Source: Bolinopsis microptera (Eukaryota > Ctenophora > Tentaculata > Lobata > Bolinopsidae). Taken from it: a DNA stretch of 64,000 nucleotides. The stretch is taken from assembly GCF_026151205.1 (NCBI RefSeq), contig NC_087076.1, positions 16,525,919 to 16,589,918 of the forward strand. The letters run 5' to 3'. The position numbers and the translations under genes were made by a program. Below are positions 22,409-32,955 of the stretch, one piece after another (positions within the stretch are counted from its first letter, which is position 1; each line of letters starts with the position of its first letter). The notes under the pieces were generated by a model. The model saw only the letters and a program-made list of their open reading frames with translations, had not been told where the DNA came from and did no database searches.

Positions 22409-23155
22409 TTAATACTTCCCAGTGGAATAAAGATTTATGAAACGCTTCTTTGCCACAAAAGGATGAAACCAAAGATATTCATTATGTGTCTCCTTATTGC
22501 TTAAATAACTGGGTCCTTCAATTTTCCCTAAAACTTCATTCGAAACATTCCAAAAATAAAAATCATTTACACTGTTTTTAGAAATCATTTCTTTCTTAAA
22601 TCCTTCCAATCTAACTTTAAAGCTTAAAACTGTCGAGCAGTTCTTGACATCTGAAGGGAGTTTGTTCCAGTAAGGAATGACTCGCTCCGGAAGAAAAGAA
22701 GACTGGAGATTCTTAACTTTAGTTACACTCTTATTACACCTATTGGTTGAAACTAGATTAAGACCAGATCTGCTCATTCTGAACAAACCCGATCCATATT
22801 CAGTCAAACCACTAGTTACTTTAAAAGCTTCGATAAGGTCCCCACGTATTCGCCGCTCTGCCAGCGTTGTCAAATTGAGGATATCCAGTCTGCAGCTGTA
22901 TGGAAGAGTACCCACCTCATCAATAAGACGGGTAAACCGCCTCTGGACGCTCTCCAGCTCCAAAACAGTCCCCCAACTTCCATGAGCCGCAACTGGATTC
23001 CACAATTGGACACAATACTCAAGATGAGGTCTTATCAAAGCTTTATAAATAGCTATCATTACAACCTTTTCTCTAATAACTAAGTTCCTTACAATCCAGC
23101 AGATCATACGATTTGCTTTAGAAATACATGCTTTTATCTGTTCATTCCAAAGCAA
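22409..23155 (-). pseudogene. 5'-truncated CR1-like LINE RT, C-terminal part
   Basis: 248 codons of the RT thumb and C-terminal region only. Typical motifs are YKALIRPHLEYCVQLWNP, LESVQRRFTRLI, RRIRGDLIEAFK and IPYWNKLPSDVK. The palm and endonuclease are absent, and the frame can be followed upstream only to about 23215. This is a different family from the CR1/L2-type element beside it. Small 3' fragments of the same family are at 17185-17290 and 56262-56335. Confidence 0.88.
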
Positions 23156-23999
23156 GGAGCATACACCTATGTATGCTATAACCCCTGATAGAGATTCAGA
23201 TACAAGTTCTGGGCAGATCGAATTGCAGTCTGCATCTGCTAAACGAAATTAAATTGCAGTTTACAATTTGCAAATTTGTATTCCTTAATACTAGTAGGGT
23301 GGACATGGCTTTCTCTAGGTTTAGGACTCTAATCAGTGGCGTAACGAATGGCCCTGCTCAGTGGCGTAACGTTGCCTGTTGGCGCCCCCCTGCCGAAAAG
23401 GCGCCCCCCTGTTGGCACCCCCTCCCTTTTTGGTGCCCCTCCCTAAAATTGAACAAATTAGGTGATTTTAGAGGATAATAATAATAATTCTATACTGTTA
23501 CATAATTTAAAAATTATGGCCCCTTATTGTGGGCAGAGTATGTGTCTTTATTTAAGTGTCCTGATTTAAAAATCATCTGAGTGACTGCATTGAAATAATT
23601 TAAGGAGAGTACCATAAAAACGTTAAAACAAAAGGAGTAACAACTAGAACATACTTATATTAATATCAACATTAGAACAAAATACAGTCACCTAATTCTC
23701 TTCTCCTACGGTTGAGTATAGAGGAACCATCTTTGGCGTGTATTAGGGACTTAGACCATTACAAATACCCTGCTGTAAGTTTGCAAGGTATGTGGACTAA
23801 GTGGGTCGAGAGTACTTGACTTGGAAGTGGGTGTTGAGAATTCTCAACTAAACTAGAAGATAATGATGTCCAGAAGATGAGGCAGTAGATGGAGTAGTAA
23901 AGGAGTAGTAGAGGCTGAAGGGGGAGTGATGTCATAAGGAGATGTCGGACATGAAGGGGGATGGAGGTGAAGGAGCACTAATAAGTATAAGTATCAATT

Positions 24000-24908
24000 C
24001 TATGATAGTTCATCGATGGCGATCTGTGCTAAAGATCGGAAGGCAGTGATGCTGCCATCACTACCATCTCTTAAGATAGACCAGCATGGTTGGTCACTAG
24101 TGGAGTGCTCTTGAATGGTTTCTCTGTAGGAACAGCGGTACAGTGGACAAGAGAAGATTCGATGGTAATTGTTGTCCAACATCTGACAATTCGGACACTG
24201 AGGGTCGCAGTTGTTGGCAACCCTTGCCTTGAATGCTGTGAAGGTGATGTCATGGCCATGCAAGAGAGACATTACTTTAGTGTCTGTGCTCCTGCTTGAG
24301 TAGCGAGGAAACAACTTTTTGCTCCTCTCATCGATGTTATCCAGTATCTCACCCGGATTTATTCTAGGGTTCAGTAGGAGATGTTTATTCCAAGTGAAGT
24401 CCATAAAGCGGGTTATTTCGTCTTTTGAGTAGCTGACAACACCGTTGTGGACACTAGTCAGAAGGTCTATTCTGCTTCTGTTGAGCTCGTTGGACCCCCT
24501 TGTCCACGTTAGGAACTTACGTATCTCATCAATATGGTGCTGATATCGATGGGCCTTTGCCTCCTCTAGCTGTAAGATGAGTCCTTGCATAAATGGGTCA
24601 CTTGTAAGTGCTTTTATTATGAATTTTATAGTGATCATCTTGTAGGATATCTCAAGGGGTGGAATTCCAAGCGCGACAGATGTCAAATCTTTGGGAGGAT
24701 GGTGAGTGGATCCACTTATTTTCAAGAGGACCCTGGCATAGAAGTCTTTGAAAGTGTCTAGGTTATCTTTTAGCCATATTGGAGCAGCATATAGAAGTTT
24801 TGTGAGTACTACTGTTTTGAAGAGCATTTTGAGTGAGCTTGCATTCAGGCCTCTGTGGCGGGTGGAGTTTTGAGTGATCCTGTACCAGGCAAACCAGCAT
24901 TGTTTCAA
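24000..24908 (-). pseudogene. LINE RT C-terminal region with zinc-finger-like motif
   Basis: 302 codons covering the post-palm part of a non-LTR polymerase: VVLTKLLYAAPIWLKDNL, then LTSVALGIPPLEISYK, a long helical region, and a C-terminal CPNCQ...HRIFSCPLY motif like the cysteine-histidine finger of several LINE clades. RT catalytic motifs are absent because the copy is 5'-truncated. The clade is uncertain. The 302 codons lack internal stops, which suggests a fairly recent insertion. Confidence 0.8.
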
Positions 24909-24934
24909 TTTAAATTTGAAACAATGCTGGTTTG
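24890..24934. repeat. 45-bp fold-back at the LINE 5' end
   Basis: Near-perfect palindrome: CAAACCAGCATTGTTTCA on the left and its complement on the right meet at an AATTTAAATTT centre. It sits exactly at the 5' junction of the truncated LINE. Confidence 0.85.
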
Positions 24935-25140
24935 CTGGTTTTAGAGGATACGCCGGTAAAATCTCTAAAAAAGTGTGTATCTAGAGTAAAACGCGCATTT
25001 TTCTAGTACTTTAGTTAAGTTTTCGAAATTGTCCCACATTCAAACGAAGATTTGGCGCCCCCCTAAGACGGCGCCCCCTGCACAGCGGGGTCAGCAGGGC
25101 CCTTAGTTACGCCACTGGCCCTGCTGAACCCGCTGTGCAA

Positions 25141-25164
25141 GGGGGGGGGGGGGGGGGGGGGGGG
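25141..25164. repeat. Poly-G tract, 24 bp
   Basis: Uninterrupted G run inside the outer hAT-like element, at the place where the inner copy has only a short G/C-rich run. Confidence 0.9.
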
Positions 25165-25785
25165 CGCCATCTTAGGGTAGCTTTGTTTGAATGTGGAACA
25201 ATTTGGAGAAACTTAATCTAAGTACTAAAAAAACTGCGCGTTTTGCTCTAGAAGCACACTTTTTAGAGATTTTACCAGCGTATCCTCTAAAATCATTTAT
25301 TTGTTCAATTCTAGGGAGGGGCCAAAAGGGGAGGGGTACCACTGAATCTACTCACGTTTTTGTTCTTCTCGTGAGTTTGGTACATCTGTGAGTGCTCTTG
25401 TCACTGTAGCTTGGGGGTGAAGTACCCTTACATCTGTGAATGCCCTGTCCAGCAGCTACCAGAACAATCTCGCGCTGATGTCCAGTCTTGCACCATCTTT
25501 GCCTATTTCGTTTGTACCATTTGGTAATGTGAGTGATGGTGGAACCACGTATTTACCACTCTGCTAGAGTTCCCTCCCACTAAATCGCTCACCCAAATTT
25601 TAAAAAATTCTTATGAAAAGGCCAAGAGGGTGTGAAAGTAATCTAAATCGGTGTATTTTTGGACGCTGATTCCGAATTACCCCCAAGTCGTAGACTAGTC
25701 GTAGACTAAAATCCTGATCGCATGGTACCGTAACACTGGAAAGATAGATAATCACAACTTTCAAAGCAAACCTTACTGACTGGTC

Positions 25786-25926
25786 TTGACCATTGTTAAT
25801 GGTCTGGCCCAGCGCGCGCTACTTCGTAGCACTTGCCGTCGGGCCATAACATTTCGAGAAGAAACATTTCGAGAAGAAAGCGGCGCGCGCTACTTCGAAG
25901 AAATTTAGACGAGTAACATCCGTCAA
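25786..25926 (-). mobile_element. MITE family B, copy 1
   Basis: Ends are TTGAC...GTCAA, with a second copy of the terminal motif inverted (TTGACCATTGTTAAT against TTGACGGATGTTACT). Flanks TGACTGGTC (25777-25785) and TGGCTGGTC (25927-25935) form a 9-bp target duplication with one mismatch. The interior holds CpG-rich GCGCGCGCTACTTCG blocks. Confidence 0.75.
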
Positions 25927-25945
25927 TGGCTGGTCGTGTTATGTG

Positions 25946-26020
25946 TTACTGGGCCGCGCTCAGCCTGTCATTCCGCCGAATCTCTATTTTATGTCTATGA
26001 ACATAATAGCCTGAGGTCCC
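25946..26020 (-). mobile_element. MITE family A, truncated copy
   Basis: Begins TTACTGGGCCGCGCTCAGCC and carries the family core (TGTCATTCCGCCGAATCTC). It stops at GAGGTCCC, where element C begins, so its far end is lost. Confidence 0.75.
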
Positions 26021-26065
26021 TTGTCATACGTTGTATGACCCACCGCGCACGAAGTGCGCGGCTCC

Positions 26066-26258
26066 TTGACGGATGTTACTTTACCTGAGGACCCCAGGCT
26101 ATTATGTTCATTAACATATAATCCGAATAAAGATTTGGCGGAATGACAGGCTGAGCGCGGCCCAGTAAGATGTTACTCGTCTAAATTTCTTCGAAGTAGC
26201 GCGCGCCGAAGTAGCGCGCGCCGCTTTCTTCTCGGGCCATATCATTAACAATGGTCAA
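26066..26258 (+). mobile_element. MITE family B, copy 2, inside element C
   Basis: TTGAC...GTCAA ends, flanked by exact 9-bp CGCGGCTCC (26057-26065 and 26259-26267). It is itself interrupted by a family A copy. Confidence 0.85.
26081..26168 (+). mobile_element. MITE family A inside family B copy 2
   Basis: TTACCTGAGGACC...CGGCCCAGTAA, 88 bp, flanked by an exact 9-bp duplication GATGTTACT (26072-26080 and 26169-26177). Undisrupted family B copies have GATGTTACT once at this point. Confidence 0.9.
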
Positions 26259-26606
26259 CGCGGCTCCCCCACCATAGTGAAACGACCGTGGGGGTCGCAA
26301 CGTGATACAAGTCAGTCGTAAGGCGTAAGCAGCAGATGATCTTAATTCCTATCACACGCGGATCGTATAAAGACATATATCTGATTTGGATAACATTAAC
26401 AAGTTCATATGCTTGAGCCATATATAATGTCACGATGATTCTACCGAAGCATCAAATAACATGTTTACCTTCATTCCTGGACTTACTTCTGGTTCAAGAA
26501 ACTTTATCCACGACGAATACCACTACTGCCTGGATAAGAAGCGCGACGACAAAATCTACGACGACACATGACAGTTGGTGACTGTCCAGTGTCCACGGAC
26601 TGTATC

Positions 26607-26736
26607 TTGACGGATGTTACTTGTCTAAATTTCTTCGAAGTAGCGCGCGCGCCGCTTTCTTCTCGAAATGGCCCGACGGCAAGTGCTACGAAGTAGCGCG
26701 CGCCGGGTCAGACCATTAACAATTAACAATGGTCAA
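26607..26736 (+). mobile_element. MITE family B, copy 3
   Basis: A compact 130-bp copy with TTGAC...GTCAA ends, flanked by an exact 8-bp ACTGTATC (26599-26606 and 26737-26744). It contains two direct copies of GAAGTAGCGCGCGC. Confidence 0.88.
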
Positions 26737-26908
26737 ACTGTATCATGCATCATGACGGCTGGAGAATTCCCCTCGCATTCGGCTTACTCCCCGGAAAGAC
26801 GCAAGCCCATTGCGAAGCCCCCTGTATGAGCTTGGAGGTTTTTGCACTAGGGTACGTGTCGCACTACAGTAGGGAATCTTAATCATCATCCGGAGATGGA
26901 GCACGACA

Positions 26909-27010
26909 GGGGGGGGGGGGGGGGGGGGCGATTATCAGGGGTCAGATTATGTCACCAATCAGTGACGTATAATTAGTGATGAGATCCATCAGTAGAATTT
27001 AATTGGGCTA
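26909..27010 (-). repeat. 20-bp poly-G plus dispersed repeat fragment
   Basis: A 20-G run (26909-26928) precedes CGATTATCAGGGGTCAGAT and about 80 bp matching, in reverse, the start of the duplicated block at 38430-38510 and 41005-41120. Confidence 0.75.
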
Positions 27011-27151
27011 AATATTGTACAGTTCACATGTCAATCATTATGTACATCATAGCTGTCTGCTCGACTCGTAGAGTACTGGTACATACTCCGCACTTTTGAT
27101 TTAAATTAACAAGTCAATAGACATTTTCTCGAAGGATAATTAATCAAAATT

Positions 27152-27474
27152 ACTGAATACTGAATACTGAATACTGAATACTGAATACTGAATACTGAAT
27201 ACTGAATACTGAATACTGAATACTGAATACTGAATACTGAATACTGAATACTGAATACTGAATACTGAATACTGAATACTGAATACTGAATACTGAATAC
27301 TGAATACTGAATACTGAATACTGAATACTGAATACTGAATACTGAATACTGAATACTGAATACTGAATACTGAATACTGAATACTGAATACTGAATACTG
27401 AATACTGAATACTGAATACTGAATACTGAATACTGAATACTGAATACTGAATACTGAATACTGAATACTGAATA
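27152..27474. repeat. (CTGAATA)n heptamer satellite, about 46 copies
   Basis: A virtually perfect tandem array of CTGAATA. Three units equal seven codons, so it yields a long stop-free peptide (repeating SIQYSVF on the minus strand). I treat that as a repeat artefact, not a gene. Confidence 0.95.
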
Positions 27475-27709
27475 CATTAATTAAAATTTACTACATATTG
27501 TGCCCGAACACTAAGGCTACAGAAAACAAATACCTATTACATATCCACTCGAAGCGATCTTTGAGTACATTTTTAAAGTTTCTTTAGTCTTAATACCTGA
27601 TCATTAATAAATTAATTTTTTCCACAGTTTGTTTGTTGACAACATTGATTTTGAAAGATTGGCCTGATAATATAACGTGAAATATAATTTTACTCTTTAC
27701 TTTTTGCAG

Positions 27710-29293
27710 ATAAATGTGTTCATAGGATTGGGGCTAGCATCACTCCTTTTTTCGGGAGCGGGAGACAAATTTGGCAGGAAGCCAGTAGCTTTAGCTGGAG
27801 CTATATAGGAGTAACCATAGCAGGACTGTTATGCGGACTCGCTACAAAATACTGGCATCTGGCTGTGCTTCGTGGACTTGTAGGGGTGTTCATGGGGATT
27901 GGGATGGGACCTGCTATCGCTCTTACAGGTAAGCCCGGACAATTCCTGCTAATTTTATTCCGAAATATTGCTCAGTGCCACGCTTTGTCATGTTATTTTG
28001 TATTCAGTGTCCGTTACCACCCTAATGTTACGAATTAAGATACCATAATATCGAGTCCCCTTAGCATCCCCGCACGTGGGTTAATGCTCTGCACGTGGGC
28101 TAGTGCTCCACACGAAATAAATTCTAACTATTATGTATTGTAATGTGCAAAGGTTTCATAATAGAAGAATGTAGTCGTATGATATGCACTATTCATCAAG
28201 GTAATTTAAAAGGCGTACAATAATTATCAGCGATCACTGTTCACGAATTGTCGTGGACATGTCGGATAACATTATTAAGTAAATTTACTTTTCTGTCCCA
28301 CACTCAATTAAATTAATTTCAGCGGAAATAGCAACAGTCAAATGGAGAGGCTTTCTAATCTCCTATATTTCCCTGGCGTGGGGGACTGGTGCCTCACTGA
28401 CAAGTGCTTTGGCGTACTACGTCGTTGATCCCTACGGCTGGAGAGGTCTTATGGTAGGAACTGCAATCATGTTCTCTCCGTCAATCTTCTTCTTGGCCAT
28501 CATGCCAGAGTCTCCGAGGTTTGAAGCTAAGAAGAGGAAATGGGACAGAGCGGAAACTACAGTGCAAACCATCGCTAAGTTCAACTGCAACAGCGGAAGC
28601 GGTATTATCAAATTGAAAAGGGAAGAAGATGACGATGACACCAATAAGAATGAAACCGGATTTTTCGGTGCCTTGAACTTTATCAAGGCAACAGGACGTA
28701 TGAAGGATCTGGTAGTGGTCAATGCGTTGGGATTCACAGCAATATTCCTCTACTACACCATCAGCTATTCCATGCCCCGATTTCTTAATGAAGGCTACTG
28801 TACTGGTGTAACAGTGACACAAGATGCGTCTTGTGTCTTCGATAAAAAAGTGTTGTTTGACCTGGGTGTCATCAGTTTGTTTGAACCTCTGGGGGTGCTG
28901 GTAGAGGTTGTACTGATGGAGATCATTGGCCGGAAGAAGACATTCCAATCATCTGTGTTATTGCAACTGGTTGCTCTTACAGCGTTGTACTTCTGTGTAA
29001 GCGACAACTACTCATTTGCGTTTTTCACAATAGCGAAATTCCGTGCAGCCCAGTTTGGACTAAGCCCATTTATACTGGGGGCTGAGTATTTCCCAACTGA
29101 AGTGAGATCTTTTGTAGTTTCATTTGGGTTAGTTTTTAACAGAATAGGTGCATGTGCTGGTATTGCATGTTCTCAGTTTATCTTTAATCTCAACCCGAGA
29201 CTTGTGCTAGCATCGAATCAAACCGCGGCTGTTGCCGTCAGTATTTGTCTGTGTGAACTGGGAAAGGAAACAGCAGGAACTCACATTGAATAG
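27710..29293 (+). pseudogene. SVOP/SV2-type major facilitator transporter, partial and frameshifted
   Basis: Two exons, 27710-27928 and 28323-29293, joined by a GT-AG intron in phase 1. Exon 1 carries the MFS signature loop GDKFGRKP and RGLVGVFMGIGMGP. Exon 2 has LPE-type motif MPESPRF, a charged cytoplasmic loop with DDDDTNKNE, the second-half motif EIIGRKKTF and AEYFPTEVRS. This pattern fits the SVOP/SV2 or SLC22 branch of 12-helix transporters; the substrate is unknown. Exon 1 reads into TAG at 27806-27808, and removing one apparent single-base deletion there restores the frame to the splice site. N-terminal helix 1 was not found upstream, where the heptamer satellite lies. Either a recent pseudogene or a sequence error; the rest is undamaged. 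Confidence 0.75.
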
Positions 29294-29359
29294 GGCAAGG
29301 TGGACTTGCCCCACTCTTTTAGTGGAACATTTTTAGTACAAATTGTGGGTTGTTAGTTG

Positions 29360-29452
29360 TTACTAACATGAACATGTAATTAGCTCAGCCGGATTTGGGC
29401 TTAAGCCGGATGCTAATTGCCGGCCGAGCTGATAACATGTTCATGTCAGTAA
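29360..29452. mobile_element. Small palindromic MITE, 93 bp
   Basis: Inverted ends TTACTAACATGAACATG and CATGTTCATGTCAGTAA, with a partly complementary middle (AGCTCAGCCGG, CCGGCCGAGCT). It lies just after the transporter stop codon. No clear target duplication. Confidence 0.6.
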
Positions 29453-29757
29453 GGAAAGGGGGAAATTATTGTAATATCTATTGTTATCTGTAAATAGTGA
29501 TGATTTTCCTTTATGTCACTTTTACCAAAAAGAACTTTCAATTCCGTTATCATTGTCGAAGCAGTGTTTTGTAAAATTTTAACTCTGTAAATCTGAGATT
29601 TTCCTATTAAATTCAGAAGATGCCAGATTTTGAACTCGTCATTATCAGTGGAAATTCATAAATTAAATCGGGGCTCAGCTATCCCTCATACTACTACTCC
29701 ATTTTTTAACATTCGCCTTCAGGGAAGATGAGACAACACTTCAGCGAATCATTTATT

Positions 29758-30092
29758 GGGGGGGGGGGGGGGTCAACCTCATCCCAATTTTGCCTTTTTT
29801 GGCTGCCCGAATGAGGTAAAATGAATGCAAATTGCCTCATTTAACCTCATCCCAATTTTGCCTTTTTTGGCTGCCCGAATGAGGTAAAATGAATGCAAAT
29901 TGCCTCATTTAACCTCATCCCAATTTTGCCTTTTCGGCTGTCCGAATGAGGTAAAATGAGGCAAATCTCGGCAAATTTTATCCCAGTCCCTAAAAGTCCA
30001 AGAGACTTTAAGTTTTCTTCTAAAAAGGACTTAAAAAACTAGATTAATTTGCCTCATTGAATGAGGTAAAATGAGGTAAAATGAGGTTCGCC
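29758..30092. repeat. Poly-G-headed element with 68-bp tandem units
   Basis: 15 G are followed by a 68-bp unit (starting AACCTCATCCCAATTTTGCC) present twice in full and a third time in part. ATGAGGTAAAATGAGG at the right end is complementary to the AACCTCAT starts, giving a fold-back design like 6161-6561 and 8240-8703. Confidence 0.7.
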
Positions 30093-31236
30093 AAAAATAT
30101 ACCGAATTAGATTACTTTCATACTTCCAGGGCCTTCATACAAAAATTTTATTAAAATTTGGGCGAGAGATTTAGTAGGAGCGGTAATGAATACCTTCCCT
30201 AAATAATGTTTATCCCAGGTTCCTCAATTGTCTTCGTGTGTGTTTGATTGAACAAATCGTATCGTAATCAAATTATCCCGCTTATAATCTCAAACCCACA
30301 TATCCAGGTATGTGATATCGTATCATGATCAAGTTACCCTTCTCCTCCAGTTGCTCCCGCTGAATTGTGGTTGCCAATAGCCCTATCAAGCACACAACCG
30401 CTCCCTGTGTTTTTTTTTGTTTTTTTTTTTCTCGAACCCAAGTACCTTTATACCCACGTTCCTATATCTCTATATGTAAGTACGTCATGACTTCGTCTTT
30501 CAAAAGAGGCACATTTTTCAGTTTTCAGGCTGTTAATGGTTTATCAGTTAACCACTGTATCTTGATTATTTTCACTTTAAGAGGTCTAAATATCTCACTT
30601 CAGTTATTTAACTAGGCGCACTCCCAAAATAGCTCCACAAGCGGAGATAATACGGGGCATATCAATTATGAATTACATTTTTCCAGTTAGAGGCTAGGAG
30701 GCAGAATAGCATATACGTCATGTGTAAAATCACCTGATTTTAATCGTCCAGAACAAATTTTCTGTTATTTATATTTTTTTAAAACGACAAGATTACCATC
30801 GGGTATAAACCATTATATTTCACATATCTTCCTAAAATTTGGTGTACAGTGATTAATCTAGTTCCTACAAGCAATTAAAGACAGCTCACTTCACGGAATC
30901 TGAATGTAAAACGATCAGTGTTCAATTTGTTTACTTTCGTTCTGTCTTTGTATTCTAACGCTTGCGAACGTGTGCTTTCTTGAATAACGTTTTATGTGTA
31001 GACACGAACCTTACATATGTATCCGTACCCCATGATAGATAAACAGTCTTATCTTCCAATTAATAAGTCAGACCTGTTACAAATTTCCGCGTTTGTTGTC
31101 GACGGCACGTGTTTTTAAAGTATAGTAATAGCTCAAGCTCAATTATGACATGACTAAATATATTAGTTTAGCTTCATTCCCTTATCACTGCAACAAATCT
31201 TTACTATTTAAATTTTATCAAAAGGCGGTTGATAGT
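30093..31236. other. Intergenic, no gene recognised
   Basis: AT-rich sequence. The right end is the original upstream flank of the THAP relic. Confidence 0.5.
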
Positions 31237-32848
31237 AAATCATTGTGCAGTGGGATTTTATGCCTGTGGTACAATACCATTGATTGATGCAGGAAACATT
31301 GAGAGAAATGTGACTCAGATCTGGTATGCTGATGACTCTGCTGCTGGGGGAAAACTGGAGGAAATAAGGAAGTGGTGGGATAACCTCTGTATTAAAGGAC
31401 CACTCTTTGGATACAACCCTAAATCTTCTAAAACATGGGTGATAGTCAAGCCTGAGCACGAAGAGAAGGCAAGAACCCTATTCCCAGATGTCAATGTGAC
31501 AAGCATTGGTCGTCGATATCTGGGCAGCTTCATCGGAACAGACCAAGGAAAAGAGGCTTTCATTGAGGAAAAAGTTCAAGAATGGTGTCGTGATCTTAAA
31601 CAGTTAAGTGATATAGCATCAAGAGAACCTCAAATAGCATACAGTGCATACATGTATGGGCTTAGTAAAAGATGGAACTATGTGTGCAGAACTACCCCAG
31701 GAGTTGCAGATAGGCTCACTCCTCTAGAACAAGTAACACGTGATGAGTTTATCCCAGCTATCATTAATAGGCTGTTTAGCTGCACTGATGAACTAAGGAA
31801 CATAATGGCTCTACCACCAAGATATGGAGGATTGGGTATACCAGTTATGATGGAAATGGCAGACCGAGAGTACAATTTCTCATGTAGAGCCACAAAACCC
31901 CTTAAAGAAGCTATTCTCAAGCAGATAGACAACTACACAGAGGACTGGAGACACAGTAAAGGAGTGAAAACTGAGATAACGACTGAACGAAATCTCTTCT
32001 ATCAACAAAAACAAGCAGAAATACGCCAGGAGCTCGAGTCAACACCACTGGCAAAGTTGATGTTCCAACTAGCGGCTGAGAAAGGGGCAAGTGCTTGGCT
32101 AACAGCACTACCTTTAAAAGAGTATGGATATCTGATGAATAAACAACAGTTCTCAGATGCAATAGCTCTCAGATACAACCTGAACTTAAAGGACTGCCCT
32201 AAGACATGTACGTGTGGCCAGAAATACTCAGCAAACCATGCGCTCATCTGCAAACTTGGTGGATATGTGTCACTGCGGCACAACTCGCTGAGAGACACCT
32301 TTGCAGAACTAATGAGAACTGTGAAATGCAAGGATGTGCAGACGGAGCCAGTTCTTCTACCAGTTGATGGTCTAGAATTACCAAGGGGAACAGTCCTAGG
32401 AGACCAAGCCAGGCTGGACATTTCTGCAAGATCGATTTGGAATGCTTCAGAGAGGGCATTTTTTGATGTAAGGGTATTTCATGCCCCAGCCCCCTCCAAT
32501 GCAAGCAAATCGATACCAGCAATGTACCTTTCCCATGAAAATGAGAAAAAGCGATGTTACAATGCAAGGGTTCTTGAAGTGGAGAAAGGAAGCTTCACAC
32601 CTTTAGTGTTCTCGACTTCTGGTGGAATGGGTGGTGAAGCTGAGAGACTGGTCAAGAAGCTGGCCAGTAAGATGGAGTACCACACTGGCCAGAGGTACTC
32701 AGACGCTGTAGGATACATCAGAAAGCGCCTTCGCTTTGAAATCCTTAGAACAACAGTGATTTCTCTCCGTGGAGACAGCGGTGCAAGAAAAAACATTGTT
32801 GATATAAACAGTCTAGATCTTAACTTGGAGCCACAAGGCCAAGGGTAA
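31229..32848 (+). pseudogene. Retroelement polymerase C-terminal half with YADDSAAGG motif
   Basis: 539 codons without a stop. The first eight residues come from the target site; the element proper begins at 31252. It has the RT catalytic box IWYADDSAAGGKL near residue 31, then WWDNLCIKGPLFGY, a helical thumb (ALPPRYGGLGIP), a cysteine-histidine motif CTCGQKYSANHALIC, and a C-terminal domain with ARLDISARSIW and ERAFFDVRVF. That arrangement resembles LINEs with a C-terminal restriction-like nuclease, but I could not assign the clade with certainty. The palm N-terminal to the YADD box is missing, so the copy is not active. Confidence 0.8.
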
Positions 32849-32955
32849 TTTTTGATTGTTAAGGGAATTTTTTGAATTCTTTAAGGGTTGATTTTATATA
32901 GGGTCATTGCTATATTATGTGTATATTGTTTGAATAATTTTATTATTCTAAAAAA
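31252..32955 (+). mobile_element. 5'-truncated retroelement inserted in the THAP relic
   Basis: Bounded by the exact 15-bp direct repeat AAATCATTGTGCAGT (31237-31251 and 32956-32970), which reads NHCAV in the interrupted THAP gene. The right end has an A-rich tail. A truncated left end and a target duplication are what target-primed reverse transcription produces. Confidence 0.9.

Larger units (their letters stand above)
23478..24938 (-). mobile_element. LINE fragment inserted in the inner hAT-like element
   Basis: The insertion is bounded by the exact 12-bp direct repeat TTTTAGAGGATA (23466-23477 and 24939-24950), which is a single site in the related outer element. The 3' end at the left has an ATAATAATAAT tail. 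The 5' end at the right finishes in a 45-bp fold-back. Confidence 0.85.
23359..25117 (-). mobile_element. Inner hAT-like element inserted in its relative
   Basis: Terminal inverted repeats are CAGTGGCGTAAC at 23359-23370 and its complement at 25106-25117. An exact 8-bp duplication, GCCCTGCT, flanks it (23351-23358 and 25118-25125); 8 bp is the hAT hallmark. The interior matches the outer element in reverse orientation and is itself split by a LINE. It is non-autonomous. Confidence 0.75.
23334..25344 (+). mobile_element. Outer hAT-like element (split)
   Basis: It starts with CAGTGGCGTAAC at 23334, is interrupted after 23358, resumes at 25118 with the second copy of GCCCTGCT, and ends near 25344 in CCACTG. 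The interior includes a 24-G run and a GC-rich end. The flanks ACTCTAAT and AATCTACT match at six of eight bases, a possible worn 8-bp target duplication. No transposase is encoded. Confidence 0.6.
26021..26310 (-). mobile_element. MITE family C, carrying nested B and A copies
   Basis: Ends TTGTCATACGTTGTATGACC and GGTCGCAACGTGATACAA are imperfect inverted repeats. The same element without the insertion is at 54216-54327. Here it is split by family B (26066-26258), leaving an exact 9-bp duplication CGCGGCTCC. It contains the palindrome GCGCACGAAGTGCGCG. Confidence 0.7.

Noticed and set aside
27106-27477. 123-residue repetitive protein
   Set aside because: Entirely a translation of the CTGAATA array.
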